Of a stretch of 15,931 nt of DNA, positions 6,622 to 13,822 are shown one piece after another; position 1 is the stretch's first letter, and every line of letters starts with the position of its first letter. The stretch comes from Verrucomicrobiota bacterium (GTDB lineage: Bacteria; Verrucomicrobiota; Verrucomicrobiia; Opitutales; Opitutaceae): NCBI GenBank assembly GCA_023391285.1, contig JAEWBF010000102.1, positions 1-15,931 on the forward strand, given 5' to 3'. Position numbers and translations under genes: made by a program. The notes beneath the pieces are model-generated. The model did no database searches. It saw nothing but the letters and a program-made list of their open reading frames with translations, and was not told where the DNA came from.

Positions 6622-6865
6622 GACGAATGATCGGGTTTGGTTTCGAACATCCGCGACGCTGGAAGGCGCGGTTGCCCCGCATCGTTGCTTGGCGGGTGCC
6701 ATAGTTCCGCGGTCGAAGCGCAACTTTCGGCCGGACGGCCATTTAAAATTTGAGGCGGTCGTGGCCTCGAAAGGCGTGGGCGGAGATTACGTGCATTTTG
6801 CCGCCAACCTTCCCGCGTGGATCGTGCGGGCTGCAACCCTGCGGAGCGGGAGGGAGAGCAAGTAA

Positions 6866-7513
6866 TTAGCTGACCGTGAGCGGCGTTGCCGCGGCGGCGG
6901 AAAAAGCGCGAGCGCGGCGGGATAGGTTGGTCCAATCGCGTTCGCGGAGTGCGGCTTCGTCGAGGAGTGAGGCTCCGGCGAAAACGGCGGCCGCTCCCGC
7001 GCGCAGGAATTCCGGAAGCGTTTCGGGCGTCACACCGCCGATGGGGATCAGCGTGGCCGCAGGGGCCTTCGCTCGTAGCGCCGTGAGGTAAGCGGGGCCG
7101 AAGAGTTCGCCGGGGTAAACTTTGCTCGCGTCGGTGCCGGCGAGATGAGCGGCCGCAATGTCGTCAGGCGAGTAGGCGCCGCTGATGACGGCGACATTGT
7201 AGCGGCGGCAGAGCGTGATGACGTCGGGACGCAATGCTGGCGTCACAATGAAACGGGCTCCGGCGAGGATGCCGGCGCGGGCGGTTTCGACATCGAGCAC
7301 GGTGCCCAGGCCGAAGATGAAATCGGGGAGTGCGGCATGAGCTTTTTCGAGGATGCGCACGGCCGCGGGAGTCGTCATCGCGACTTCGAGCGCGTGCACG
7401 CCGCCGTCGGCCAGGGCTTTCGCGCAGTGGGAGAGATCGTCGCCGACATCGGCCCGCACGAGACCGACGATCTTTTCGGCACGGATTTGGGCGAGGACGG
7501 CTTCCTTGTTCAC
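6866..7513 (-). CDS. KDPG/KHG-type aldolase (class I, Eda family)
   Basis: A 215-residue (beta/alpha)8 aldolase of the 2-dehydro-3-deoxy-6-phosphogluconate / 4-hydroxy-2-oxoglutarate aldolase family. It would split a keto-deoxy sugar acid phosphate to pyruvate and an aldehyde in the cytoplasm. The Schiff-base Lys131 lies in SKVYPGELFGP, the catalytic Glu43 in ALEVAMTTP, Thr71 in GLGTVL, Pro92 in FIVTPAL, and the phosphate loop GGV at 159-161. The Arg that follows the catalytic Glu by four residues in E. coli Eda (Arg49) is Thr47 here, so the exact substrate is open. The start is GTG at 7513, giving the normal family N-terminus NKEAVLAQIRAEKIV; no ribosome site is seen. It is divergent from the tRNA and GH127 genes. 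Confidence 0.93.
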   Translation of the reverse strand: MNKEAVLAQIRAEKIVGLVRADVGDDLSHCAKALADGGVHALEVAMTTPAAVRILEKAHAALPDFIFGLGTVLDVETARAGILAGARFIVTPALRPDVITLCRRYNVAVISGAYSPDDIAAAHLAGTDASKVYPGELFGPAYLTALRAKAPAATLIPIGGVTPETLPEFLRAGAAAVFAGASLLDEAALRERDWTNLSRRARAFSAAAATPLTVS

Positions 7514-7556
7514 GAGCGAGCAGTGTGGGCGGGGAACGCGGCGGAAATCAATTTTC

Positions 7557-7583
7557 TTGCTCCGGCGGGCGGCGACGTATGTT
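7557..7583 (+). promoter_or_regulatory. Candidate promoter of the tRNA-Leu gene
   Basis: TATGTT at 7578-7583 would place the transcription start about 10 bases before the tRNA at 7601. A TTGCTC at 7557-7562 lies 15 bases upstream as a weak -35. The 87-bp gap to the divergent aldolase gene leaves few other places for a promoter. Confidence 0.35.
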
Positions 7584-7600
7584 TTGCCCGTCCCTCTGCT

Positions 7601-7685
7601 GCCCAGGTGGTGGAATTGGTAGACACGCAGGTCTCAGAAGCCTGTGTCGCAAGACATCCGGGTTCGAGTCCCGGCTTGGGCACCA
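7601..7685 (+). tRNA. tRNA-Leu (anticodon CAG)
   Basis: An 85-base class II tRNA. The acceptor stem GCCCAGG pairs with CTTGGGC (7675-7681), followed by discriminator A and an encoded CCA. The D-arm region is GGTGGAATTGGTAGACACG. The anticodon stem CAGGT/GCCTG encloses the loop CTCAGAA, with anticodon CAG at 7635-7637, reading CUG. A long variable arm follows (TGTCGCAAGACA), then the T-arm CCGGGTTCGAGTCCCGG. All stems close, so it looks functional. Confidence 0.97.
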
Positions 7686-7854
7686 ACGCTGATTTGCCGC
7701 GCGGGGGGCGCCCGTTTGGGGAGCGGCTGGAAGGAGGGGAGGAGCTACCGAACCGTCATATGATTTCCGGGACGACGGACCGCGGTGGAAGGGCTACACG
7801 GGGGACGTTCGCGATGGCGCGGGGCGTCGCACCTCTCCTTACCCCAAATTCATC

Positions 7855-10233
7855 ATGCAGGTTTTTAGCTTTGTTTCCTCCGTTTCGATTTCGGTGTTCT
7901 TCGCGTTTGCGCCCGGGGCGCGGGCGCACGAGGCCAGGCTGTTTCCGCTGAGTGACGTGCGTTTACTCGAAGGGCCGTTGCGGCATGCGCAGGAGCTTAA
8001 TCGCGACTATTTGCTCGCGCATGACGTGCACCGGCTGCTTGCGCCCTTTCGGGTCGAGGCGGGGTTGGAGCCGAAGGCGCCGAAGTATCCGAATTGGGAG
8101 AGCAGCGGACTCGATGGTCACACGGCGGGGCACTATCTCACGGCGCTGGCGCAGATGTGGGCGGCGACGGGCGATCAGGAGATGAAGCGTCGTTTGGACC
8201 TGATGGTGCAGGAACTCGCGGCGTGTCAGGAAGCGGGGAAGGATGGATATGTCGGGGGAATTCCTCGCGGGCGGGTGTTGTGGGAGGCGGTGGCGAAGGG
8301 GGAGTTGAACTTTCAGAACTTCTCGCTGAACGGCGCGTGGGTGCCGTGGTATAACGAGCACAAGCTTTTCGCGGGTTTGCGCGATGCGTGGTTGCTGGGA
8401 GGCAATGCGCAGGCGCGTGACGTGCTTGTGCGGCTGGCGGATTGGTGCGACGCGCTGGTGCGGAATCTGACGACCGAACAGATGCAAGGCATGCTGCGGA
8501 CCGAACACGGCGGCATGAACGAAGTGCTGGCGGATGTGTATTCGATAACCGGTGACAACAAGTATCTGGAACTGGCGCAGCGGTTCTCGCACCGCGCGAT
8601 TCTCGAGCCGTTGTTGCGGCACAAGGACGAGCTCACGGGACTGCACGCGAATACGCAGATTCCGAAGGTGATTGGATTCGCGCGGATCACGGAGCTGGGC
8701 GGCGATGCCTCGTGGCGGGATGCAGCGCGGTTTTTCTGGAACACGGTCGTGGAGCGGCGGAGCCTGGCGTTCGGCGGGAACAGCGAGCGCGAGCATTTCA
8801 ACTCGGTCGAAGATTTTGGACCGGTGGTGGCGTCGCGCGAAGGCCCGGAAACGTGCAACACCTACAACATGCTGCGGTTGTCGGAAACCCTGTTCCGGAG
8901 CGAACCGGCGGCGCGGTATGCAGATTATTATGAGCGCGCGCTGTTCAATCACATCCTCGCGTCGCAGCATCCAGAGCACGGCGGATATGTTTATTTCACG
9001 CCGATTCGGCCGCGGCATTACCGCGTTTATTCGCAGCCGGAGGTGTGTTTCTGGTGCTGCGTGGGATCGGGGATGGAGAGCCACGGAAAGTATGGCGCGT
9101 TTATTTATGCCCAGGCCGAGGACGCGTTGTTCGTGAACCTGTTTGTCGCGTCGGAACTCGACTGGCGGGAACGCGGGGTGCGCGTGCGGCAGGAAACGCG
9201 TTTCCCGGATGAGTCGGTGACGCGGCTCACGATCGCGACGAAGAAGCCGCAGCGGTGGGCGTTGCGGGTGCGGCATCCGGTGTGGGTGGAGCAAGGCGCG
9301 TTGGTGGTGCGGGTGAATGGCGAGGCGCAGGCGCTGCCGTCGAGTCCCGCGAGCTACGTGAACATCCAACGCGAGTGGCGCGACGGCGACGTAGTGGAAA
9401 TCGAATTACCGATGCGGACGACGGTGGAGCGGCTGCCGGATGGCAGCGATTATGTGGCGGTGGTGCATGGGCCGATCGTGCTGGCGGCGAAAACGGGTGC
9501 GGAGGATGTGCCGGGGCTGATCGCCGATGCGGCGCGCATGGGGCATGTTTCGACGGGAGCGTATTTGCCGCTGGATGAGGCGCCGATGTTGGTGAGCGAA
9601 TTCGAGAAGATCGCAGAAGGCATTGAGCCGATCGAAGGGAAGCCGCTGACGTTTTCAGCGAAGGGGTTGATCCGGCCGGAGGCGTTTCGCGATTTGAAAT
9701 TGGTGCCCTTCTTCCGGGTGCACGATGCACGCTACATGCTTTATTGGCGGACCGTTTCGCCCGCACGTTACGACGAAGTGCGCACCGCGCTCACGGCGGC
9801 GGAGCAGGAACGCATGGCGCTGGAGAGCCGAACGATCGATCGCGTCACTCCGGGTGAACAACAACCGGAGGTGGAACATGGATTCGCAGATGAAGGATCG
9901 CGCAGCGGCGTGTTGCACGGGCGGCGTTGGCGGGATGCGAGCGGTTGGTTTGGTTATACGATGAAGACGGGCGGCGCGGACCAGTTGGAGCTGCGCGTGA
10001 CGTATTACGGTGGTGAGCGCGGGCGGACGTTTGACGTCGTCGTGGATGAACGCGTGATCGCAAAGGTGGCGCTCGAAGGCGGGAAGCGGGACGAATTTGT
10101 GGACGTCGGTTATGCGGTGCCGGAGGACGTCGTTCGCGCGGCGGCCGATGGCGACGTGGTGGTGAAGTTCGTCGCACGCGAGGGCGCGCGGACGGGATCA
10201 GTATTCGATGTGCGTTTGGTGCGGATGGAGTGA
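7855..10233 (+). CDS. Exported GH127 family glycoside hydrolase (beta-L-arabinofuranosidase-like)
   Basis: A 792-residue secreted enzyme of glycoside hydrolase family 127 (former DUF1680), known for beta-L-arabinofuranosidases acting on plant hydroxyproline-rich glycans and pectin side chains. A signal peptide ends near residue 24 (APGARA before HEA). An (alpha/alpha)6 catalytic domain spans about 30-430: GHTAGHYLTALAQMW and HGGMNEVLADVY are family motifs. The zinc-cysteine site is intact: EGPETC gives Glu332 and Cys334, and CFWCCVGSG gives Cys401 and Cys402, matching HypBA1 Glu338, Cys340, Cys417 (nucleophile) and Cys418. Glu313 in SEREHF probably equals the acid/base Glu322. A beta-sandwich follows (about 430-660), then a further beta-rich C-terminal region (about 680-792) like that in other large GH127 proteins. 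No ribosome site precedes the ATG. Substrate is inferred from the family only. Confidence 0.95.
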   Translation: MQVFSFVSSVSISVFFAFAPGARAHEARLFPLSDVRLLEGPLRHAQELNRDYLLAHDVHRLLAPFRVEAGLEPKAPKYPNWESSGLDGHTAGHYLTALAQMWAATGDQEMKRRLDLMVQELAACQEAGKDGYVGGIPRGRVLWEAVAKGELNFQNFSLNGAWVPWYNEHKLFAGLRDAWLLGGNAQARDVLVRLADWCDALVRNLTTEQMQGMLRTEHGGMNEVLADVYSITGDNKYLELAQRFSHRAILEPLLRHKDELTGLHANTQIPKVIGFARITELGGDASWRDAARFFWNTVVERRSLAFGGNSEREHFNSVEDFGPVVASREGPETCNTYNMLRLSETLFRSEPAARYADYYERALFNHILASQHPEHGGYVYFTPIRPRHYRVYSQPEVCFWCCVGSGMESHGKYGAFIYAQAEDALFVNLFVASELDWRERGVRVRQETRFPDESVTRLTIATKKPQRWALRVRHPVWVEQGALVVRVNGEAQALPSSPASYVNIQREWRDGDVVEIELPMRTTVERLPDGSDYVAVVHGPIVLAAKTGAEDVPGLIADAARMGHVSTGAYLPLDEAPMLVSEFEKIAEGIEPIEGKPLTFSAKGLIRPEAFRDLKLVPFFRVHDARYMLYWRTVSPARYDEVRTALTAAEQERMALESRTIDRVTPGEQQPEVEHGFADEGSRSGVLHGRRWRDASGWFGYTMKTGGADQLELRVTYYGGERGRTFDVVVDERVIAKVALEGGKRDEFVDVGYAVPEDVVRAAADGDVVVKFVAREGARTGSVFDVRLVRME

Positions 10234-10288
10234 TAGCGACGAGGAACGTTAAAAATTCTGCGAAAGTTGGGCGCGGGTAGGCCGATAT

Positions 10289-10300
10289 GGGGAAATCCCC
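10289..10300 (+). promoter_or_regulatory. Small hairpin over the translation start of the HDOD gene
   Basis: GGGG-AAAT-CCCC ends 2 bases before the ATG at 10303. The purine-rich left arm is the only ribosome-site-like sequence here, so folding could mask it. It could equally be a chance palindrome. Confidence 0.35.
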
Positions 10301-10302
10301 TT

Positions 10303-11226
10303 ATGATCGCCGACCCCGTTGCAACGGCTGCAGCCCTCTCGCCCGAGGACATCGTGCGCGATCTGAAGCATTTGCCGTCGGCGCCGAAGGTGTTGCCGCG
10401 ATTGAAGCAATTGCTCGGCGATCCGAATTCGTCGATGAGCGAAATCGTGATGTTGATCCGGCTGGATCCGGGGATCGCGGCACGCGTGCTGCAGGTGGGA
10501 AACAGCGCCTACTACAGCAAAGGCGCGCGCTGCTTTACGGTCGACGAGGCGGTGAATCGGGTGGGTTACGAACAGGTTTACCAGCTCGTGTCGTATGCGG
10601 TCGCGTCGCAGGTTTTGGTGCGGCCGTTGAAAGTGTATGGCATCGAAGCGGACGATGTGTGGACGCTTTCGGTGTCGTGTGCGCTGGCGGCAGAGACGCT
10701 GGCGGCGCGGAGCGGGCAGGATCGCGACGTGGCTTATACGGTGGGTTTGTTGCACTCGCTGGGCATGGTAGCGATCGACGATTGGGCGCTGCGTCACCGG
10801 CCCGAGTTGCAGCTGTGCAGTGAAGGATTTCCGCGCGAGGCCATCGAGCGGGAGCGAGCGGAGCTGGGATTCACCCAGGCGGAAACGGGTGCGGCGCTGC
10901 TGCGGGCGTGGGAGTTTCCGCATTCGATGTGCGAGCCGATGCGTTGGCAGTATGCGCCGCGTTCGTGTGCGGCGCACACGCGGATGGCGTGTTTGCTGCA
11001 TTGCGCGAAGTGGATTCGCAGCGTGGTGTGCGCGCCGGGAGCGGAGCGGCCGCCGTTGCCGGCGGAAGCGGCGCTGCAGATGGTGCCGCTGCGGGCGAGC
11101 GATCTTTTAGCGATCGTGAAGGACGTGGAGGTGCGTCTGCGCGAAGTGAGTTCGCTGCTCGACGTGGCGGCGCCAGCCGTGCGGACGGGATCGAGGTTTC
11201 CGGTGGAGATTTCGGCCCGCGGGTGA
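10303..11226 (+). CDS. HDOD domain signalling protein
   Basis: A 307-residue protein made largely of one HDOD domain, an HD-related helical fold without the metal-binding His-Asp pair, used in bacterial signalling. Family motifs are LPSAPKVLPRLKQLLGDP (about 24-41), LDPGIAARVLQVGNSAYY (54-71), AVNRVGYEQVYQLV (83-96) and GLLHSLGMVAIDDW (148-161), where His-Ser replaces the His-Asp of true HD hydrolases. No GGDEF, EAL or receiver domain is attached. The C-terminal third is helical (about 230-290) and may be a regulatory extension. I use the ATG at 10303; an in-frame TTG at 10267 would add 12 residues unlike the family. It follows GH127 by 69 bp on the same strand but is probably functionally separate. 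Confidence 0.9.
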   Translation: MIADPVATAAALSPEDIVRDLKHLPSAPKVLPRLKQLLGDPNSSMSEIVMLIRLDPGIAARVLQVGNSAYYSKGARCFTVDEAVNRVGYEQVYQLVSYAVASQVLVRPLKVYGIEADDVWTLSVSCALAAETLAARSGQDRDVAYTVGLLHSLGMVAIDDWALRHRPELQLCSEGFPREAIERERAELGFTQAETGAALLRAWEFPHSMCEPMRWQYAPRSCAAHTRMACLLHCAKWIRSVVCAPGAERPPLPAEAALQMVPLRASDLLAIVKDVEVRLREVSSLLDVAAPAVRTGSRFPVEISARG

Positions 11227-11271
11227 GTTGGGCGCGAGCTGCGTTGCGCGGTGGGGAGGGGCGGCGTTAAC

Positions 11272-11298
11272 GCGCGGTGGGGGCACCGCGCCTCCAAG
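11272..11298. repeat. Intergenic palindromic element, copy 1 (REP-like)
   Basis: GCGCGGTG pairs with CACCGCGC around GGGG (11272-11291) and is followed by CTCCAA. The 24 bases from 11274 recur at 13792 with a one-G difference. It sits between the convergent HDOD gene and the minus operon, so it may also act as a transcription barrier. Confidence 0.6.
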
Positions 11299-11339
11299 GG
11301 TGTGGGACGGTTGGGCGGTGTGGCGTGTATCCAAAACAA

Positions 11340-11356
11340 CCCGACGGGACGTCGGG
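11340..11356. repeat. Inverted repeat, 7-bp stem
   Basis: CCCGACG pairs with CGTCGGG around GGA. It lies 20 bp before the stop of the convergent minus gene at 11377, in the same 150-bp spacer as the palindromic element at 11272. No T-run follows. Confidence 0.5.
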
Positions 11357-11376
11357 GTTCCACCTGCGAGAGGCCG

Positions 11377-11754
11377 CTACGAAATGCGGGCGTAGATCTT
11401 TTGGAGCAGCGCGCTCGACGGCGCTGCGGCGGACACGGCGGGTTTGGGGCCAGCGAGGCTGAAGCGGAGGAGAAGTTGTTCGTTCTCCTTGTCGAGCTGC
11501 AGAATTTGCAGGATGCGCGCGCGGGTGTGTTCGAGGAGATCGCGTTCGGCGGGGGTTTTCGTCTGGCCGGCGGGGATGGTGCGCAGCGAGGCGAGCGATT
11601 GATCGAGGCGCGCGAGGAGATCGCGTTTACGATCTACGAACTCTTGGGCGAGCGGGCGCTGGTGTTGGCGGAGGAAACGGTTTTCCTCGAGCGCGCACTG
11701 GTGCAGTTCGTCACAGAGCAGCTGGTGTTGTTGCAGGGCCTCGGATGGCGTCAT
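11377..11754 (-). CDS. Small helical protein, unknown function (FlgN-like appearance)
   Basis: 125 residues, almost entirely predicted helix, cytoplasmic, rich in Leu, Gln, Glu and Arg (LCDELHQCALEENRFLRQHQ and on). In length, composition and the pattern ...DRKRDLLARLDQSL... it resembles FlgN-type export chaperones, but no flagellar gene is seen, so I do not assign that role. The start ATG at 11754 is supported by the coding pattern; the frame upstream is out of register with the real TPR gene there. The first 44 bases overlap the end of the TPR gene, which implies a shared transcript and coupled translation. Confidence 0.75.
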   Translation of the reverse strand: MTPSEALQQHQLLCDELHQCALEENRFLRQHQRPLAQEFVDRKRDLLARLDQSLASLRTIPAGQTKTPAERDLLEHTRARILQILQLDKENEQLLLRFSLAGPKPAVSAAAPSSALLQKIYARIS

Positions 11755-13042
11755 GGTTGGCGGCGGTCGGAGCAGCAGGAAGGGGCGGTTGCCCGGTGGT
11801 CGAATCAAAAAGCAGCGTGACCTGACGATCGGTGGCGCGGCGCCAGTCGACGTGCGAGAGACGCGAGGCGGCCATGCGGGCGATGTCGGCAATCTCGGGC
11901 GCGGCGTCTTTGCCGGCTTCGACGATCGATCGATAGGTTTCGCAGGCGCGATCGACATCGCCGAGACGTTCGTAGCAGAGCGCGACCTGGTAGGTGACCG
12001 GGATGCGCCAGGCGGGATCATCGGAGAGCTCGGCGAGACTGCTGTAGATCGCGAGCGCGTTGGTGATGTCGCCGCCTTGGAAGAAATCGTTGGCGAGCTG
12101 ATTGCCGGTGCGGCGTTGCCAGTAGCTCCAGCGTTTGGGGTCGGCGGACGTGCGGGAGCGTTCGGCGCGAAGGAGATCCAGCGTGGCGGCGAGAGCTTCC
12201 TGGGTGCGGTTGAGTTTGCGGAGCGTGGTAGCGAGAAGGAATCGCGCTTCGGGCACGTTTTCGTCGTCGGACCATTGCTCGAGGTAGGCTCGGAGTGTCG
12301 TGACGGCGCCCTCGAAATCTTCGGAAAGCTGGAGGGCGTAGCCGGCCTTGAAGTGAGCGCGCGCGCGGTCGGCGGGGGCGAGATCGAGCATGCGGAGGCG
12401 CGAGAAGAACTTATTGGCCTCGGTGAAATCGCCGGATTGGAAATGGGTTTCGGCGACTTCGAACTGCGCGGTCTTAGCGAGAAGCTGGTAGTGTTCGAAA
12501 CCGGAGTCGGACGGCAGTTTCAGCGTGGAGTTGATGACATTATAGAAACGCCCGATCGCGAGACGCGGAGCGCCCATGTCGCGCAGCGTGCGACCGAGGT
12601 CGAGCAAGGCATCGGGAACGCGAACGTCGGACGGGTAGTCCTTCAGGTAGCGCTCGTAGATGGCGGCGGCTTTGGTGAGTTGGCCCTGCTTGCGATGCAT
12701 GCGGGCGAGGCCGAGGAGGGCGGACTTGGTTTGCTCGAGGGGAGCGTCGCCGTGCAGGACCTGGCGGTAAGCGATTTCGGCGGCGGCGAAATCGTCGCGC
12801 TCGGTGAGGTTGCCGCCGAGATTGACGAGACCCTGGGCTTCGCGCGCGGAGATGCCGGATTGAATCGCCGCGGATTGCGCGGGCGCAGGTGCGGCGGGTG
12901 GGGCCTCGATCGTGGCCGGCGCGTCCTCAGCCCGCGCGTGGGGCGCGGTGCAGGAAAGCAGCGCAACGAAAACGACCGCGGGCGGGAGTGCGCGGGGTCG
13001 AGTTCGTTGTCGCCCGTCGGACGGCGGCAAGCGGAAGGTCAT
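11711..13042 (-). CDS. Exported tetratricopeptide-repeat protein
   Basis: 443 residues. An N-terminal export signal with basic residues (RQRTRPR) precedes a hydrophobic run (VVFVALLSC). Cleavage could be at ARA-ED near residue 39, or Cys31 in LLSC could be a lipobox. An Ala/Pro-rich linker spans about 40-62. From about 70 to 395 there are roughly eight TPR-like helix pairs, for example LTERDDFAAAEIAYRQVL, KQGQLTKAAAIYERYLKDYP, GYALQLSEDFEGAVTTLRAYL and YERLGDVDRACETYRSIV. TPR arrays in the periplasm usually act as protein-binding scaffolds; the partner is unknown. The start ATG overlaps the stop of the upstream secreted-protein gene by 4 bases (ATGA), and its 3' end overlaps the next gene by 44 bases, so the three form one unit. 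Confidence 0.88.
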   Translation of the reverse strand: MTFRLPPSDGRQRTRPRALPPAVVFVALLSCTAPHARAEDAPATIEAPPAAPAPAQSAAIQSGISAREAQGLVNLGGNLTERDDFAAAEIAYRQVLHGDAPLEQTKSALLGLARMHRKQGQLTKAAAIYERYLKDYPSDVRVPDALLDLGRTLRDMGAPRLAIGRFYNVINSTLKLPSDSGFEHYQLLAKTAQFEVAETHFQSGDFTEANKFFSRLRMLDLAPADRARAHFKAGYALQLSEDFEGAVTTLRAYLEQWSDDENVPEARFLLATTLRKLNRTQEALAATLDLLRAERSRTSADPKRWSYWQRRTGNQLANDFFQGGDITNALAIYSSLAELSDDPAWRIPVTYQVALCYERLGDVDRACETYRSIVEAGKDAAPEIADIARMAASRLSHVDWRRATDRQVTLLFDSTTGQPPLPAAPTAANHDAIRGPATTPAAL

Positions 13043-13653
13043 CGTGGTGTTTGTGTGTAAGTGGCCGAACTGGGCGGAAGTGGCGTGCCGTTGGGCGTTC
13101 GCGGGGTGGGAACGATCACGGTGGCGTCAGTGCCCGGTGCAGGGATTTGAAAGTAGGGAAGAAAATCCTCGGGACGGGTCTGCGGGCGGAAATCGTCGCG
13201 CAGAATCGGTGGCGGCGTCCGAACCGGTTCGGGAGCGGCGTCGATCGCGTCCGATGGATCTTCGTCGGGTTCGACGACCACGCTGTCGATCGGCGAAGAC
13301 GCAACGATCGCGGCCGCGGCGGGCGCAACCGGCGCGCTGGGCGTCGCGGCGAGCGCATTCGTTTCCGGCACGAGGGGTGCGGAATCGGAAGCGTTGGCGC
13401 CGGAAGGCGGCTGCGGAGGAGCTGCGGCAGGTGGCCGGGTGACGAGGTCGGGTGGTGGTGCGGGTTCTTCGAAGCGCAGCGGCGGAGAGCCGAGGGCGAC
13501 GAGATAGGATTTCGCCGAGTAGGCGGGTGGTGCAGACAATGCAGGCCGAGCCCATCCTTGGGCGGCGGTTAGCAGCGGAAGGAGCAACAGTGCCAGGCAA
13601 GGCAATGCCTGGCCCGCGCCGACCGGCGCGGACGTTGGTTCGCGTTGATTCAT
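13039..13653 (-). CDS. Exported Pro/Ala-rich protein of unknown function
   Basis: 204 residues from the ATG at 13653; the frame is open upstream but the sequence there is not protein-like. A signal peptide is clear: a hydrophobic run (LPCLALLLLPLLTAAQG) at about 17-33. A short ordered stretch follows (YSAKSYLVALGSPPLRFEEP), then a long low-complexity Pro/Ala/Ser region (about 70-150), then a second ordered stretch (RDDFRPQTRPEDFLPYFQIP, about 158-177) and a Pro/Thr tail. The two ordered stretches look like short linear binding motifs on a flexible linker, perhaps binding the TPR protein encoded next, which overlaps by 4 bases. No family recognised. First gene of the three-gene unit. Confidence 0.75.
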   Translation of the reverse strand: MNQREPTSAPVGAGQALPCLALLLLPLLTAAQGWARPALSAPPAYSAKSYLVALGSPPLRFEEPAPPPDLVTRPPAAAPPQPPSGANASDSAPLVPETNALAATPSAPVAPAAAAIVASSPIDSVVVEPDEDPSDAIDAAPEPVRTPPPILRDDFRPQTRPEDFLPYFQIPAPGTDATVIVPTPRTPNGTPLPPSSATYTQTPR

Positions 13654-13791
13654 TATTAATACGACAGTCCATGGTGTGGATTGTCCTGTATTCGCCCGGA
13701 GGATATATCGGCCGGAGGGCGTCGAATCTGAAATGGATTCGCGGGAGGGAGATACCCTAGGTGGGGCGGACGACGCCGGGTGACGTTTTGT

Positions 13792-13814
13792 GCGGTGGGG
13801 CACCGCGCCTCCAA
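13792..13814. repeat. Intergenic palindromic element, copy 2 (REP-like)
   Basis: GCGGTG pairs with CACCGC around GGG and is followed by GCCTCCAA. It repeats the element at 11274-11297 in the same orientation, differing by one G in the loop. It lies 9 bases past the stop of the hybrid kinase gene on minus, in the 169-bp spacer before the secreted-protein operon. Confidence 0.6.
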
Positions 13815-13822
13815 CCCCGACA

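Noticed and set aside
6581..6865. 94-residue frame on plus in the DUF1328-aldolase spacer
   Set aside because: It begins inside the DUF1328 gene on the other strand, has no recognisable pattern or ribosome site, and is likely chance. The spacer 6622-6865 otherwise shows nothing firm beyond a short GGCCG/CGGCC-type inverted repeat and an A/T-rich patch near 6740.
7601..7854. tRNA-Leu as an integration site for a mobile element
   Set aside because: No integrase gene lies nearby and I saw no repeat of the tRNA 3' end downstream. GH127 and HDOD genes have host-like composition.
7963..9369. 468-residue open frame on minus opposite GH127
   Set aside because: His/Arg/Pro-rich shadow; the plus strand encodes a well-conserved GH127 with catalytic cysteines.
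11377..11754. Calling the small helical protein FlgN
   Set aside because: The resemblance is only in length and helical composition, and no flagellar gene is present in the window.
11753..13060. 435-residue open frame on plus opposite the TPR gene
   Set aside because: Antisense shadow with Gly/Arg/Val-rich composition and no motif; the TPR pattern is on minus.
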